Shown here: positions 32,245 through 41,448 of the stretch, piece by piece | Layout: every line of letters starts with the position of its first letter | Numbering within the stretch: position 1 is the first letter of the stretch | From: Kiloniellaceae bacterium | GTDB taxonomy: Bacteria > Pseudomonadota > Alphaproteobacteria > Kiloniellales > J153 | Direction: 5' to 3' | NCBI GenBank assembly: GCA_021776135.1 | Contig: JAJFGL010000068.1 | Location: forward strand, 56,836 to 120,835 | DNA length: 64,000 nucleotides | Made by a program: the position numbers and the translations under genes | The notes under the pieces: model-generated | Databases searched by the model: none | Seen by the model: only the letters and a program-made list of their open reading frames with translations | What the model was told of the DNA's origin: nothing

Positions 32245-33111
32245 TTACTGGCCTCCGCCGAGCGAATGGACGTAAACGGCGAGTTGCTTGATTGTCGCCG
32301 GGGCCAGGCGGCCGGTCCAAGCGGGCATGTTTCCAGCCCGCCCCTTGGCGACGGATTCCAGAACCGTCGCCCGCTCGCCGCCATACAACCATATACTGTC
32401 GGCGATATTGGGGGCCCCAAGCTCGGGGTTCCCGGTGCCGCCTGGCTGGTGACAGTCGACGCAATTTTCCGCGAAGACTTCGGCGCCGCGCGCCACGGCC
32501 CCGGCATCCCCCGCTGTCCCCGACAGGGACAGGACATAGTCGGTCACGTCGCCGGCTTGGGCCCGGGTCAAGGTTTCATCGGTGACGAAGGCGGGCATGT
32601 CGCCGAAACGGGTTTCGTCGTGACCGCTTCGTATGCCGTACTGGATCGTCCGCGAAATCGCATCCAGGCTTCCGCCCCACAGCCAGGCATCGTCGTTGAG
32701 GTTGGCGTAGCCCGGCGAACCGGCGGCGCCGCGCCCATGACACTGCGAGCAATTGACGGAGAAGGCCGAACGCCCACCGGCCAGGGCGAAGTCAAGCAGC
32801 TCCGGATCCTTGCGGATTTCCTCCAGCGACGCGGCGGCGATTCCTTGGACGAATTTACTTTGCGCGGCGCGGGCCTCCTCGATGCGTTCGACAACCGTGG
32901 CACGGCTCGAATAACCGATGACGCCGGTCGTGTAGCCGCTGATTAACGGCCAAGCCGGCATGACGATCCAATAGCCGATGGCCCAGACGATCGAGATATA
33001 AAAGGTCCAGAGCCACCAGCGCGGCAAAGGATTGTTCAGTTCCTTGATGCCGTCCCACTCGTGGCCCGTGGTCTCAGTACCGCTGTGGTCGTCTATTTCG
33101 GCCTGGCCCAT
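32245..33111 (-). CDS. ccoP: cbb3 oxidase diheme subunit CcoP
   Basis: A 288-residue diheme cytochrome c. One membrane helix (WWLWTFYISIVWAIGYWIVMP) is followed by two cytochrome c domains with heme motifs CSQCH (121-125) and CVDCH (217-221) and Met ligands in DMPAFV and NMPAWTG. It passes electrons from soluble cytochrome c to CcoO. Confidence 0.95.
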   Translation of the reverse strand: MGQAEIDDHSGTETTGHEWDGIKELNNPLPRWWLWTFYISIVWAIGYWIVMPAWPLISGYTTGVIGYSSRATVVERIEEARAAQSKFVQGIAAASLEEIRKDPELLDFALAGGRSAFSVNCSQCHGRGAAGSPGYANLNDDAWLWGGSLDAISRTIQYGIRSGHDETRFGDMPAFVTDETLTRAQAGDVTDYVLSLSGTAGDAGAVARGAEVFAENCVDCHQPGGTGNPELGAPNIADSIWLYGGERATVLESVAKGRAGNMPAWTGRLAPATIKQLAVYVHSLGGGQ

Positions 33112-33112
33112 G

Positions 33113-33262
33113 TCAGTCCTCCCTCATGGGAATGCGCGCCGCCTTGTCGAACTTGGCCTTATTGCCGGGCCACAGGGCGTAAACCAGCACGATGCCGAAC
33201 AGAACCATGAAGAAGATCAGGCCGAAAGCGCCGGCGAAGGAGACAACGTCCTCGTAAGTCAT
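33113..33262 (-). CDS. ccoQ: cbb3 oxidase small subunit CcoQ
   Basis: A 49-residue protein lying between ccoO and ccoP. It begins MTYEDVVSFAGAFGLIFFM, has one helix and then VYALWPGNKAKFDKAA, the CcoQ signature. It stabilises the CcoP-core interaction. Stop 1 base before the ccoP start. Confidence 0.93.
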   Translation of the reverse strand: MTYEDVVSFAGAFGLIFFMVLFGIVLVYALWPGNKAKFDKAARIPMRED

Positions 33263-33272
33263 GGCATGATCC

Positions 33273-33995
33273 TCAGCGCAAGTTTTCTTCGGGTTTGTAG
33301 AGCTCGAAATCGACCAGGGTGCCGAGCATCTGCAAATAGGCGATCATCGCATCCAATTCGGATACGATATTGGGATCGCCATCGAAATCGCGCACCTGGG
33401 CCTTGGGATAACGGGCCAGAAGCGCCTCGGCCCCGTCGGAATCCGGATCGGTCTGGGCGCGCACATCCTGGAGCGCGGCTTCGATCATCTCGTCGCTGTA
33501 GGGCACGCCGACCGCGCGGTTGGCCCGCAGGTCGTCGTCCATATGGGTGAAATTCAGCGCCGTTTCCGCCAGGAAGGGATAGCCGGGCATGATCGATTCG
33601 GGTACCAGGGCGCGCGGGTTGTTCATATGGGCCACATGCCAGTCGTCGGAATAACGCCCGCCGACCCGCGCCAGATCGGGTCCGGTGCGCTTGGAGCCCC
33701 ACTGGAAGGGGTGATCGTACATGCTTTCCGCGGCCAGGCTGTAGGGGCCGTAACGCTCCACCTCGTCGCGCAGGGGGCGGATCATCTGGCTGTGGCAGGT
33801 GTAGCAGCCCTCGCGGATGTATATCTTACGTCCCGCCAGCTCCAGCGGCGAGTAGGGCCGCATGCCCTCGACCTTCTCGATCGTGCTTTCCAGGTAGAAC
33901 AGCGGCGAAATCTCCACGATGCCCCCGATCGAAACCACGATGAGAGTCAGAACCGTCAGGAGAAGCGGGTTTTTCTCGATGATCGCATGTTTCAT
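33273..33995 (-). CDS. ccoO: cbb3 oxidase monoheme subunit CcoO
   Basis: A 240-residue membrane-anchored cytochrome c. The helix [19 protein letters not shown] is followed by [21 protein letters not shown] with the heme motif CYTCH (64-68) and [40 protein letters not shown] residues conserved in CcoO (last part reads [12 protein letters not shown]). The ATG shares one base with the ccoN stop (TAATG), so translation is coupled. Confidence 0.95.
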   Translation of the reverse strand: MKHAIIEKNPLLLTVLTLIVVSIGGIVEISPLFYLESTIEKVEGMRPYSPLELAGRKIYIREGCYTCHSQMIRPLRDEVERYGPYSLAAESMYDHPFQWGSKRTGPDLARVGGRYSDDWHVAHMNNPRALVPESIMPGYPFLAETALNFTHMDDDLRANRAVGVPYSDEMIEAALQDVRAQTDPDSDGAEALLARYPKAQVRDFDGDPNIVSELDAMIAYLQMLGTLVDFELYKPEENLR

Positions 33996-35662
33996 TATGC
34001 CCGCGCCCCCTCTTGCGCCAAGGCCGCGGGCGCGCGCTCATGCTCGGACGTTTCCGCGCGGACATCGCCGCGTATGGTCCGCCACAAGTTGTAGGCCATG
34101 ATCAACGCGCCCAAGACATACAGTCCCCCGCCCAGGGCCCGTATGACGTAGAAGGGGTGCATGGCCTCGACCGTCTCGACAAAGGAATATTCCAGGAAGC
34201 CGAGGCTGTCGTAAGCGCGCCACATCAGGCCCTGCAGAATACCCGACACCCACATGGCGGTGATGTAGAGCAGGATGCCGATGGTCGCGACCCAGAAGTG
34301 GACGCCCACGAGATTGAGCGAATACAGCCGCTCGCGCTTCCACAAGATCGGGGTCAGGCAGTAAAGCGCGCCGAAGCTGACGAAACCGACCCAGCCGAGG
34401 ACGCCGGAATGGACGTGGCCGATGGTCCAGTCCGTGTAATGGCTGAGGGAGTTGACCGCCTTGATGGCCATGACCGGGCCTTCGAAGGTGCTCATGCCGT
34501 AAAACGCGACCGACACCACCAACATGCGCATGACCGGATCGGTGCGCAGCTTATCCCAGGCGCCCGAAAGGGTCATGAGGCCGTTGATCATGCCGCCCCA
34601 CGACGGCATCCACAGCATGACGGAGAAGGTCATGCCCAGGGTCTGCGCCCAATCGGGCAAGGCGGTGTAGTAAAGGTGATGCGGCCCGACCCAGATATAG
34701 AGAAAAATCAAGGTCCAGAAATGGACGATGGACAGGCGGTAGGAATACACCGGCCGCTCGGCCCGCTTGGGCACGAAATAATACATGATGCCCAGAAACC
34801 CGGCGGTCAGGAAAAAGCCGACCGCGTTGTGGCCGTACCACCACTGGGTCAAGGCGTCCTGCACGCCGGAAAACAGCGAGTAGCTCTTGACCCCGGTCCA
34901 AGACACCGGCACCGCCAGGTTGTTCACGATGTGCAGCATGGCGACGGTGACGATGAAGGCCAGATAGAACCAGTTGGCGACATAGACATGGGGTTCGCGG
35001 CGCTTGTACAAGGTGGCCAGAAACACCAGCAGATAGACCACCCAGACCAGGGTCAGCCACAAATCCGCGTACCACTCCGGCTCGGCGTATTCCCGGCTTT
35101 GCGTGACCCCCAGGACATAACCCGTGGCGGCGATGACGATGAAGAGGTTGTAACCCCAGAAAACGAACCAGGACGCCAAATCGCCGGCCAGGCGCGCCCG
35201 GCAGGTCCGCTGCACCACATAAAAAGAAGTGGTTATCAATATATTGCCGCCGAAGGCGAAGATGACGGCCGAGGTGTGGAGCGGCCGCAGACGGCCGAAG
35301 TTGGTCCAGGGCAGATCGAAATTGAGCACCGGAAAGGCGAGTTGCAGCGCGATTACAAGACCGACCAGAAAACCGACCACGCCCCAGAAGGTCGAGACGA
35401 TAACGCCGGCGCGCACGATCCCGTCGTTATAGCCCGCCGCCTCCTTGGCAAAGCGTTCCGGGTTGGCGGTGGCGTTGAAGTGGCGCCGTATCAAGAGGAA
35501 CACACCGCCGACCGCGAAGGCGAAGAATAGGAAGCCATGAAACGCCATGGCCGGGTCCACGGCCCGGGCCATCAAGAACAAGCTGACGATGGCGCCAAAG
35601 CTCAGCGCCGCGCCAAGCGCATAGGTTGCACCCGCCGTATCGCCGATTGCCCTATCCGTCAT
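33995..35662 (-). CDS. ccoN: cbb3 cytochrome c oxidase catalytic subunit CcoN
   Basis: A 555-residue heme-copper oxidase subunit I of the C family, with at least 12 helices. [18 protein letters not shown] has the low-spin heme ligand; [26 protein letters not shown] holds the CuB His with the Tyr-containing YYFVPK loop; [15 protein letters not shown] contributes the His pair; [14 protein letters not shown] has further heme ligands. High-affinity terminal oxidase reducing O2 and pumping protons at low oxygen. First gene of an uninterrupted ccoNOQPGHIS operon. I see no convincing FNR box in its upstream 210 bp. Confidence 0.96.
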   Translation of the reverse strand: MTDRAIGDTAGATYALGAALSFGAIVSLFLMARAVDPAMAFHGFLFFAFAVGGVFLLIRRHFNATANPERFAKEAAGYNDGIVRAGVIVSTFWGVVGFLVGLVIALQLAFPVLNFDLPWTNFGRLRPLHTSAVIFAFGGNILITTSFYVVQRTCRARLAGDLASWFVFWGYNLFIVIAATGYVLGVTQSREYAEPEWYADLWLTLVWVVYLLVFLATLYKRREPHVYVANWFYLAFIVTVAMLHIVNNLAVPVSWTGVKSYSLFSGVQDALTQWWYGHNAVGFFLTAGFLGIMYYFVPKRAERPVYSYRLSIVHFWTLIFLYIWVGPHHLYYTALPDWAQTLGMTFSVMLWMPSWGGMINGLMTLSGAWDKLRTDPVMRMLVVSVAFYGMSTFEGPVMAIKAVNSLSHYTDWTIGHVHSGVLGWVGFVSFGALYCLTPILWKRERLYSLNLVGVHFWVATIGILLYITAMWVSGILQGLMWRAYDSLGFLEYSFVETVEAMHPFYVIRALGGGLYVLGALIMAYNLWRTIRGDVRAETSEHERAPAALAQEGARA

Positions 35663-35873
35663 GTTGAATTCCGATCTTCGCCATGGATTGCACTTCCTCC
35701 GGCGCTTGGCGCCGTCTCCCGCTTGACAGCTCTACAATCGTGAATGATTTACTTGGCCTGCGATGTCTGCCTTCAGGGCGGTAACTAAGCCTGTTCTCCG
35801 AGTCGCGGCAAGTCCGCGCCATGGCAAAACGCGCGGCTAAACTAGCAAGATTCCAGGCCGCGGTCTCCCGGCG

Positions 35874-36815
35874 CTATTCCGAGAGGTATTTCTCTGCTTC
35901 CAGGGCGGCCATGCAGCCCTTGCCGGCGGCGGTTACCGCCTGGCGGAAGACCTTGTCCACGCAATCGCCGGCGGCGAACACCCCGGCCACGGAGGTCTTG
36001 GTGGATTCCGGGGCGGTCAGGATGTAGTTCTCGCCGTCCATATCCAAGAGGCCCTTGAAGGGCGCGGTGGCGGGGTCGTGGCCGATGGCGACGAAGACGC
36101 CGGTGACCGGCAGTTTGGAAGTTTCGCCGGTCTTGACGTTCTTGTACGTCACCCCCTCGACCCCATCCATGGGCCCCGCGCCGCCCGTCACCTCCTCGAT
36201 GACGCTGTCCCAGATCATGTCGATTTTGGGGTTCTTGAACAGCCGTTGTTGCCCGATCTGTTCGGCGCGGAGTTGATCGCGGCGATGAATGAGCGTGACC
36301 TTGGAGCAGATATTGGAGAGATACAGGGCCTCCTCGACCGCCGTGTTGCCGCCGCCGACCACGGCGACTTCCTGATTACGGTAAAAAAAGCCGTCGCAGG
36401 TGGCGCAGGCCGAAACCCCGCGTCCGTTGAACTTCTTCTCGCTGTCCAGCCCCAGCCAGCGCGCTTGCGCCCCGGTCGCGACCACCACGGCATCGGCCAA
36501 ATACTCGGCCCCGCTGTCGCCCAGGCAGCGCATGGGACGGGCGGAGAAATCGGCCTCGACAATGGTGTCGTTACTGATGACCGTGCCGACCTTCTCGGCT
36601 TGAGACTGCATCTGCTCCATGAGCCAGGGGCCCTGAATGACATCGGCGAAACCGGGATAGTTCTCGACATCGGTGGTGATGGTCATTTGCCCGCCGGGCT
36701 GCAGGCCGCTGACCAGATGGGGTTTCAGGTTCGCGCGCGCCGCATAGATGGCCGCCGTCAGCCCCGCCGCGCCGGAACCGATAATCAAAAGCTTCGCCCG
36801 GTGTGTCTCACCCAA
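35874..36815 (-). CDS. trxB: Thioredoxin reductase
   Basis: A 313-residue flavoprotein. IIGSGAAGLTAAIYAARANL is the FAD dinucleotide fold, SACATCDGFFYRN carries the redox-active Cys137 and Cys140, VAVVGGGNTAVEEALYL is the NADPH fold, and VFAAGDCVDKVFRQAVTAAGKGCMAALEAE-like residues at the end close the FAD site. Length and motifs are standard. It lies 60 bases downstream of the maleate-isomerase-like gene on the same strand. Confidence 0.95.
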   Translation of the reverse strand: MGETHRAKLLIIGSGAAGLTAAIYAARANLKPHLVSGLQPGGQMTITTDVENYPGFADVIQGPWLMEQMQSQAEKVGTVISNDTIVEADFSARPMRCLGDSGAEYLADAVVVATGAQARWLGLDSEKKFNGRGVSACATCDGFFYRNQEVAVVGGGNTAVEEALYLSNICSKVTLIHRRDQLRAEQIGQQRLFKNPKIDMIWDSVIEEVTGGAGPMDGVEGVTYKNVKTGETSKLPVTGVFVAIGHDPATAPFKGLLDMDGENYILTAPESTKTSVAGVFAAGDCVDKVFRQAVTAAGKGCMAALEAEKYLSE

Positions 36816-36875
36816 AGTCTAAGTTCCTTTCAAGATATCGCGGTTTATTTAACGGCCCGGCGCTAGGCGCGCGCC

Positions 36876-37643
36876 TCAGCCATGGCGGGCGCTTGGATGC
36901 AGGGTCTCTATGGCCGCCCCCGGCGCCGCCTCGGGATAGCCGAACAGGCTGCCGAAGCCCGGTTGCGCTTCGCCGACCCCGAGTATGGACAGGCAGTCGG
37001 CGAAAGTGGCCTGGTTGGCCGAGATGACGGGCTTGCCCAGGTCCGTCTCCAGCTTTTCCAGAACCTCGATTGAGCGGAACCCGGTGCAAGATAGGAAAAC
37101 CGCCTCGGCGCGGCCGTTATCCACGTCGCGCGCCCGGCGGTAGGCGACCTGAGGCGCGCATTCCTGAATATCCGGGGTATCGGTCAGGCCGCCGCCCTTG
37201 GCGCGGGTGACTTCATAGCCATGGTCCTCGAAAAACTTGACCTCGATGGCGTTGATTTCCTCGGTATAGGGCGTGGCCAAGGCGATGCGTTGCACCTTGA
37301 GCCGCCGCAAGGCCCGCAGGACCGCCGTGGTGGTGGTGGTCGTGGGCAGGCCGGTGGCGTCCTCGATGCGCCGGATCAGGTTTTCGTCGTAACCCTTCCC
37401 GCCCACGAACGAGCCCGAGGTGCAGCCGAAGGCGAGAACCCCCAGGCGGATGCTCACCAAACCCTCGGCGCAGCGCACGGCATCGTCTTCCATCGCGCGC
37501 AGGCTCGCCGGGGTCACGTCCTTGAGGTAAACCCGGTTGGCGTGAACCGACACGCCTTCCGGGCAAAGGCGGAAAAACTCCGGCTCCATGGTCGAGTTGC
37601 CCGTGGGAACCATAAGGCCGATGCGGCCGCGCCACCCGTACAT
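36876..37643 (-). CDS. Asp/Glu racemase superfamily enzyme, maleate isomerase / arylmalonate decarboxylase-like
   Basis: A 255-residue enzyme with two catalytic-type cysteines: Cys74 in AFGCTSGSF and Cys186 in LSCTGFRS. IGLMVPTGNSTMEPEF at the N-terminus and VISANQATFADCLSILG near the end match maleate cis-trans isomerases and arylmalonate decarboxylases. With both Cys present, a racemase or isomerase reaction is favoured over decarboxylation, which needs only one. The substrate is probably a small dicarboxylate. It is 15 bases downstream of an AhpD-like gene, in the same operon. Confidence 0.85.
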   Translation of the reverse strand: MYGWRGRIGLMVPTGNSTMEPEFFRLCPEGVSVHANRVYLKDVTPASLRAMEDDAVRCAEGLVSIRLGVLAFGCTSGSFVGGKGYDENLIRRIEDATGLPTTTTTTAVLRALRRLKVQRIALATPYTEEINAIEVKFFEDHGYEVTRAKGGGLTDTPDIQECAPQVAYRRARDVDNGRAEAVFLSCTGFRSIEVLEKLETDLGKPVISANQATFADCLSILGVGEAQPGFGSLFGYPEAAPGAAIETLHPSARHG

Positions 37644-37658
37644 AGTCTTACTCCTATA

Positions 37659-38258
37659 TCAGCCCGCCGCCGCCTGATCGTGTTGCGGCAAGTCCGTTTC
37701 GTTGGCGCCCGAAGACAGCATATCCGCCATGACCCCATCTTCCATGCCGATCATCAGGGCGTCGTTGAAGCGGTTGAAGAATCCGCACAGGGCCGTGCGC
37801 AGGGTCAGTTCGACGATCTGCTCCTCGGTGAAGTGTTTCTTGAGATCCTCGAAAATCGCGTCGCGTATATACTGCGGCTTGGTCGTGACCTGAACCGCGT
37901 AGTCGCGGACCAGGAGATCGACCTCGTCGAGGCCCGGGCAATCGTCGTCCAGTATCTTGGCCAGGGTCTCGGGCGCGAAGCCCTGATCGACCAGGCGCGG
38001 CGCGTGATGGGCCACGCAATAGGTGCACTCGTTCAGCTTCGAGACCACGACCAGGGCGATCTCCAAGTAGCGCTTCGGCAAAACCGCCTCGTCGGCGAGT
38101 TCGAGCAGCAGGCCCATGATGTGCTTCAGGGCCACGGGCCGGTGGGCGAATATTTTCACCTGGTTCAGGAAAGGGCCGTAATCGGTGGCGAACTTCCGGT
38201 ATGTCGGCCTTACTTCCTCGGGAACCTCGTCGATTTCAATGTCGCGAACGCGGGCCAT
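37659..38258 (-). CDS. Carboxymuconolactone decarboxylase / AhpD-like protein
   Basis: A 199-residue helical protein of the CMD/AhpD fold. LALVVVSKLNECTYCVAHHAPRL (read here as EIALVVVSKLNECTYCVAHH) contains the CxxC-x2-H redox motif of the peroxidase-associated members. That motif suggests disulfide chemistry, not lactone decarboxylation. It is first in the operon with the isomerase-like gene and possibly trxB, which could reduce it. Confidence 0.85.
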   Translation of the reverse strand: MARVRDIEIDEVPEEVRPTYRKFATDYGPFLNQVKIFAHRPVALKHIMGLLLELADEAVLPKRYLEIALVVVSKLNECTYCVAHHAPRLVDQGFAPETLAKILDDDCPGLDEVDLLVRDYAVQVTTKPQYIRDAIFEDLKKHFTEEQIVELTLRTALCGFFNRFNDALMIGMEDGVMADMLSSGANETDLPQHDQAAAG

Positions 38259-38285
38259 GTTCGTTCTCCTTATTAGGCGGGTTCA

Positions 38286-38309
38286 GGCGCCGCCGAAGGA
38301 TGCGGCGCC
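38286..38309 (-). terminator. GC-rich hairpin after the usp gene
   Basis: A perfect 8-bp stem, GGCGCCGC and GCGGCGCC with an 8-base loop, lies between the stop of the universal stress gene and the next minus-strand gene. It lacks a U-run, so it may be a weak terminator or an mRNA end stabiliser. Confidence 0.45.
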
Positions 38310-38373
38310 GGGTTCTTGGTGCAAGACAATATAGGAACCGGCCGTTAGCGGTCGATGGTTCCGGAAAAGCGCT

Positions 38374-38802
38374 TTAGTCGCGAAGCACCATGACCGAACA
38401 CTTGGCATGGCGAACCACCCGCGACGCGTTGGGGCCGAGCAGGAAGTCCTTCAAATCGGGCCTGTGGGCGGTCATGACAATGAGGTCGCAGCCGATCTTG
38501 TCCGCAATGTGCAGAATTTCCTCATAGGCATTGCCGTTGGCGACCATGGCTTGGGCCTTGATTTTTGCCGGCACCCGCTTGGCGATATAGGCCTCCAGCC
38601 GCTTCGCCGCTTCCGCGATCGCGGTTTCCTCGTAATTCTTGGGAAAGTATTGCGAGACGACGCTCATGGAAAAACCGGGCACGACCGTCAGGACATGGAG
38701 ATTGGCGCCGTGGGTCTTGCAAAGATCGGCGGCGGCGGTCAGGGCCTTGGCGGAGGAGTCTTCTTGCTCAAGGTCGATGGGCAGCAGAATTTCTTTGAAC
38801 AT
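38374..38802 (-). CDS. Universal stress protein, linked to a TRAP transporter
   Basis: A 142-residue UspA-fold protein. MFKEILLPIDLEQEDSSAKAL opens it and LLGPNASRVVRHAKCSVMVL closes it, with the nucleotide-binding Gly-Ser/Asn region in the UspF/G style (HRPDLKDFLLGPNAS). It starts 8 bases after the TRAP permease stop, so it is part of that operon. In the ectoine TRAP system of Halomonas, a Usp (TeaD) modulates the transporter; the same may hold here. Confidence 0.88.
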   Translation of the reverse strand: MFKEILLPIDLEQEDSSAKALTAAADLCKTHGANLHVLTVVPGFSMSVVSQYFPKNYEETAIAEAAKRLEAYIAKRVPAKIKAQAMVANGNAYEEILHIADKIGCDLIVMTAHRPDLKDFLLGPNASRVVRHAKCSVMVLRD

Positions 38803-38810
38803 GGGTTACC

Positions 38811-41411
38811 TCACGCCTTCACGGCTGCTGGTTGATCCTGGCCTTGGCGGCGCCGTTGCATGGTAACGACCAGGCCCAAGAGCAGAAGCGCCGGGATATA
38901 GAACAACTGTCTTGGCGGCCGGTCGGCCTTGACTTGCACGCTGGCGATCTCGAAATCGAAATCGATCGCCTGGCGTTCCGCAGTGCTGCCGAAGACGACG
39001 TTCTCGACGAAGGCCTTGCCGTCCTCGAAGCGCAACTCGAGCCCGGCTTCGGCGAGACGCTCCACGCCCTTGCCGGCGGCCCCGAGCGGCAGCATCACGA
39101 CCTTATCGACTTGCTTGCCCTCCAGGGTCTCGCCCCGGACCTGAACCCTGATTTGAGCATCGACCGGCATGGCCTCGGCGATCTCGAATATCTGGGCCGA
39201 GGACGCCGACACCAAGGGTGGATAGATTTGATCCATCCAGAAACCGGGCCGGAATAGGGTGAAGGCGATCAGCAGCAAGGCAAGGGTTTCCCAGATTCGC
39301 GACCTAACCAGGAAATATCCCTGGGTCGCGGCCGCGAATAACAGCATGGCGATAACCGCCGTGACAATCGTCGTCAGCAGGTGATACCAGGACTCGATCC
39401 CGATCATCAGCAATTCGGTATTGAAGATGAACATGAACGGCAAGATCGCGGTGCGGATATCGTACATGAATCCCTGAATGCCGGTACGGATGGGATCGCC
39501 GCCCGAGATCGCTGCGGCGGCAAAACCGGCCATGGCCACGGGCGGCGTATCGTCGGCGAGGATGCCGAAGTAGAAGACGAACATGTGCACCGCAATCAGG
39601 GGCACGATCAGGCCTTGCTCGGCCCCTACCGTGACAATCACCGGCGCCATCAAGGACGACACCACGATGTAGTTGGCGGTGGTCGGCAGCCCCATGCCCA
39701 GAATCAGGCTGAGGACGGCCGTGAGCAGCAACATCAGCAAGATATAGCCGCCGGAGAGGTACTCCACCAGTTCGGCCATGACCAAGCCGACCCCGGTCAG
39801 GGTGATGGTGCCGACGACGATGCCGGCGGCGGCGGTCGCGACGCCGATGCCGATCATGTTGCGGGAGCCGGCGATCATGCCTTCGATGCAATCGTCGAAG
39901 CCCTGCTTGAAGCAGCTTCCCACGTCTTCGCCGGTCTTGCGGAAGATGGCCTTCAGGGGCCGTTGGGTGAACAGGATGGCGAGCATGAAGAGGCTGGCGT
40001 ACAAGGCCGACAGGCCGGGCGAGAGCCGCTCTACGGTCAGGCACCAGACCAGCACCAGGACCGGCAATAAATAGTAGAGTCCGGCCTTGACGGTCGGCCC
40101 CGCTTCCGGCAACTCCGTGATTTCTATGTCGGTTTCAAGTTCGGGGAACTTGGCCGAGAATTTGACCAAGCCGATATAAGAGAACGCAACGATTATGCTG
40201 GCGATCAAGGCCGACATCACGCCGCCGAAGGCGCCCTTCATCCAGCCCAGACCGTAATAGACAATGGCGCTAAGCACGATCAGGCCGACGAAAGAGGTCA
40301 GGAAACCCATGAGGGAGCGGACGAAATTACTTTCGCCGCGTCGGGGCAGACCCTTCATGTCGGCCTTGAGGGCCTCGAGATGGACGATATAGACCAGCGC
40401 CACGTAGGAGATAAGCGCCGGCAAGGCAGCGTGGGTGATAACCTCGGTATAGGTGATGCCCACGTACTCCACCATGAGGAAGGCCACGGCGCCCATGATC
40501 GGCGGCGTGAGCTGTCCGTTGGTGGAGGAAGCGACCTCGACCGCGCCGGCCTTTTCGGCCGAAAACCCGACCTTGCGCATGAGGGGAATCGTGAAGGTGC
40601 CGGTGGTCACCACGTTGGCGATGGCCGAACCGGACACCAGCCCGGTCATGCCGGAGGAAACCACGGCGGCCTTGGCCGGGCCGCCGCGCATGTGGCCCAT
40701 GAGGGCGAAGGCGACGCGGATGAAATAGTTGCCGGCGCCCGCCTTCTCAAGCAGCGAGCCGAAGAGGACGAAATAAAACACCATGCTCGCCGAAACTCCG
40801 AGCGCGACGCCGAAGACGCCTTCCGTCTGCAGATAATAGTGCGACATGCCTTTGTTGAGGCTGGCGCCCTTGTGGAGGATGACGTCGGGCATATAAGGCC
40901 CGGCGAAAGTGTAGAAGATGAACACCGCGCAGACCACCATGAGCGGCGGCCCCAGGGCGCGGCGCGTCGCCTCCAGGATCAGGACCAGGCCGATCACCGA
41001 GACCACCACGTCGAAGGTTGTCGGCAATCCGGGCCGCTCCGCCAGTTCGCGGTAGAAGAGGAAGATGTACATGGCGCAGAAGGCGGCGACGAAGGCCAGG
41101 ATCCAATCCTGGACCGGGATATAGCGGCGCGGCGACGACTTCAGCGCCGGATAGGCCAGGTAGGCGAGGAAAATGGCGAAGCCAAGATGGATCGAGCGAA
41201 TCTCGGACGAGTTCAGCACCGCGACCTTGACCACGTAAGGCAAGGGCGAAGCGTAGTAGAGCTGAAAAATGGCCCAAATCAGCGGCACGGCCCAAAGAAC
41301 CTTGGCCGAGATACCGGTTGGTTTACGCCCGCCGGTATCGGACTCCGCGATCATAGTCGCCAGTTCTTCTTGGCTCTTGGGCGATGCTCCGCCGCTGCTG
41401 ACATCGCTCAT
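38811..41411 (-). CDS. TRAP transporter fused permease (TAXI type)
   Basis: An 866-residue membrane protein joining the small (DctQ-like) and large (DctM-like) subunits, as is usual in TAXI-TRAP systems. Residues ~1-200 hold the first helices; the DctM part has GAGNYFIRVAFALMGHMRGGPAKAAVVSSGMTG-type conserved sequence (GPAKAAVVSSGMTGLVSGSA), TNGQLTPPIMGAVAFLM and DDTPPVAMAGFAAAAISGGDPI. The C-terminal ~170 residues form an extra domain after the last large helix block, resembling DUF3394. It imports organic acids or similar solutes using an ion gradient together with a TAXI binding protein. Confidence 0.92.
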   Translation of the reverse strand: MSDVSSGGASPKSQEELATMIAESDTGGRKPTGISAKVLWAVPLIWAIFQLYYASPLPYVVKVAVLNSSEIRSIHLGFAIFLAYLAYPALKSSPRRYIPVQDWILAFVAAFCAMYIFLFYRELAERPGLPTTFDVVVSVIGLVLILEATRRALGPPLMVVCAVFIFYTFAGPYMPDVILHKGASLNKGMSHYYLQTEGVFGVALGVSASMVFYFVLFGSLLEKAGAGNYFIRVAFALMGHMRGGPAKAAVVSSGMTGLVSGSAIANVVTTGTFTIPLMRKVGFSAEKAGAVEVASSTNGQLTPPIMGAVAFLMVEYVGITYTEVITHAALPALISYVALVYIVHLEALKADMKGLPRRGESNFVRSLMGFLTSFVGLIVLSAIVYYGLGWMKGAFGGVMSALIASIIVAFSYIGLVKFSAKFPELETDIEITELPEAGPTVKAGLYYLLPVLVLVWCLTVERLSPGLSALYASLFMLAILFTQRPLKAIFRKTGEDVGSCFKQGFDDCIEGMIAGSRNMIGIGVATAAAGIVVGTITLTGVGLVMAELVEYLSGGYILLMLLLTAVLSLILGMGLPTTANYIVVSSLMAPVIVTVGAEQGLIVPLIAVHMFVFYFGILADDTPPVAMAGFAAAAISGGDPIRTGIQGFMYDIRTAILPFMFIFNTELLMIGIESWYHLLTTIVTAVIAMLLFAAATQGYFLVRSRIWETLALLLIAFTLFRPGFWMDQIYPPLVSASSAQIFEIAEAMPVDAQIRVQVRGETLEGKQVDKVVMLPLGAAGKGVERLAEAGLELRFEDGKAFVENVVFGSTAERQAIDFDFEIASVQVKADRPPRQLFYIPALLLLGLVVTMQRRRQGQDQPAAVKA

Positions 41412-41448
41412 AATTCATTCCCTATTTTCATTTTTTTAGCCCGCCTAG

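Noticed and set aside
34013..35530. Long + strand open frame (505 codons) over ccoN
   Set aside because: Antisense to ccoN; composition typical of shadow frames.
35720..35740. Possible FNR/Anr box or promoter near TTGACAGCTCTACAA upstream of ccoN
   Set aside because: The half-sites do not match TTGAT-N4-ATCAA, and the two promoter-like hexamers are only 4 bases apart.
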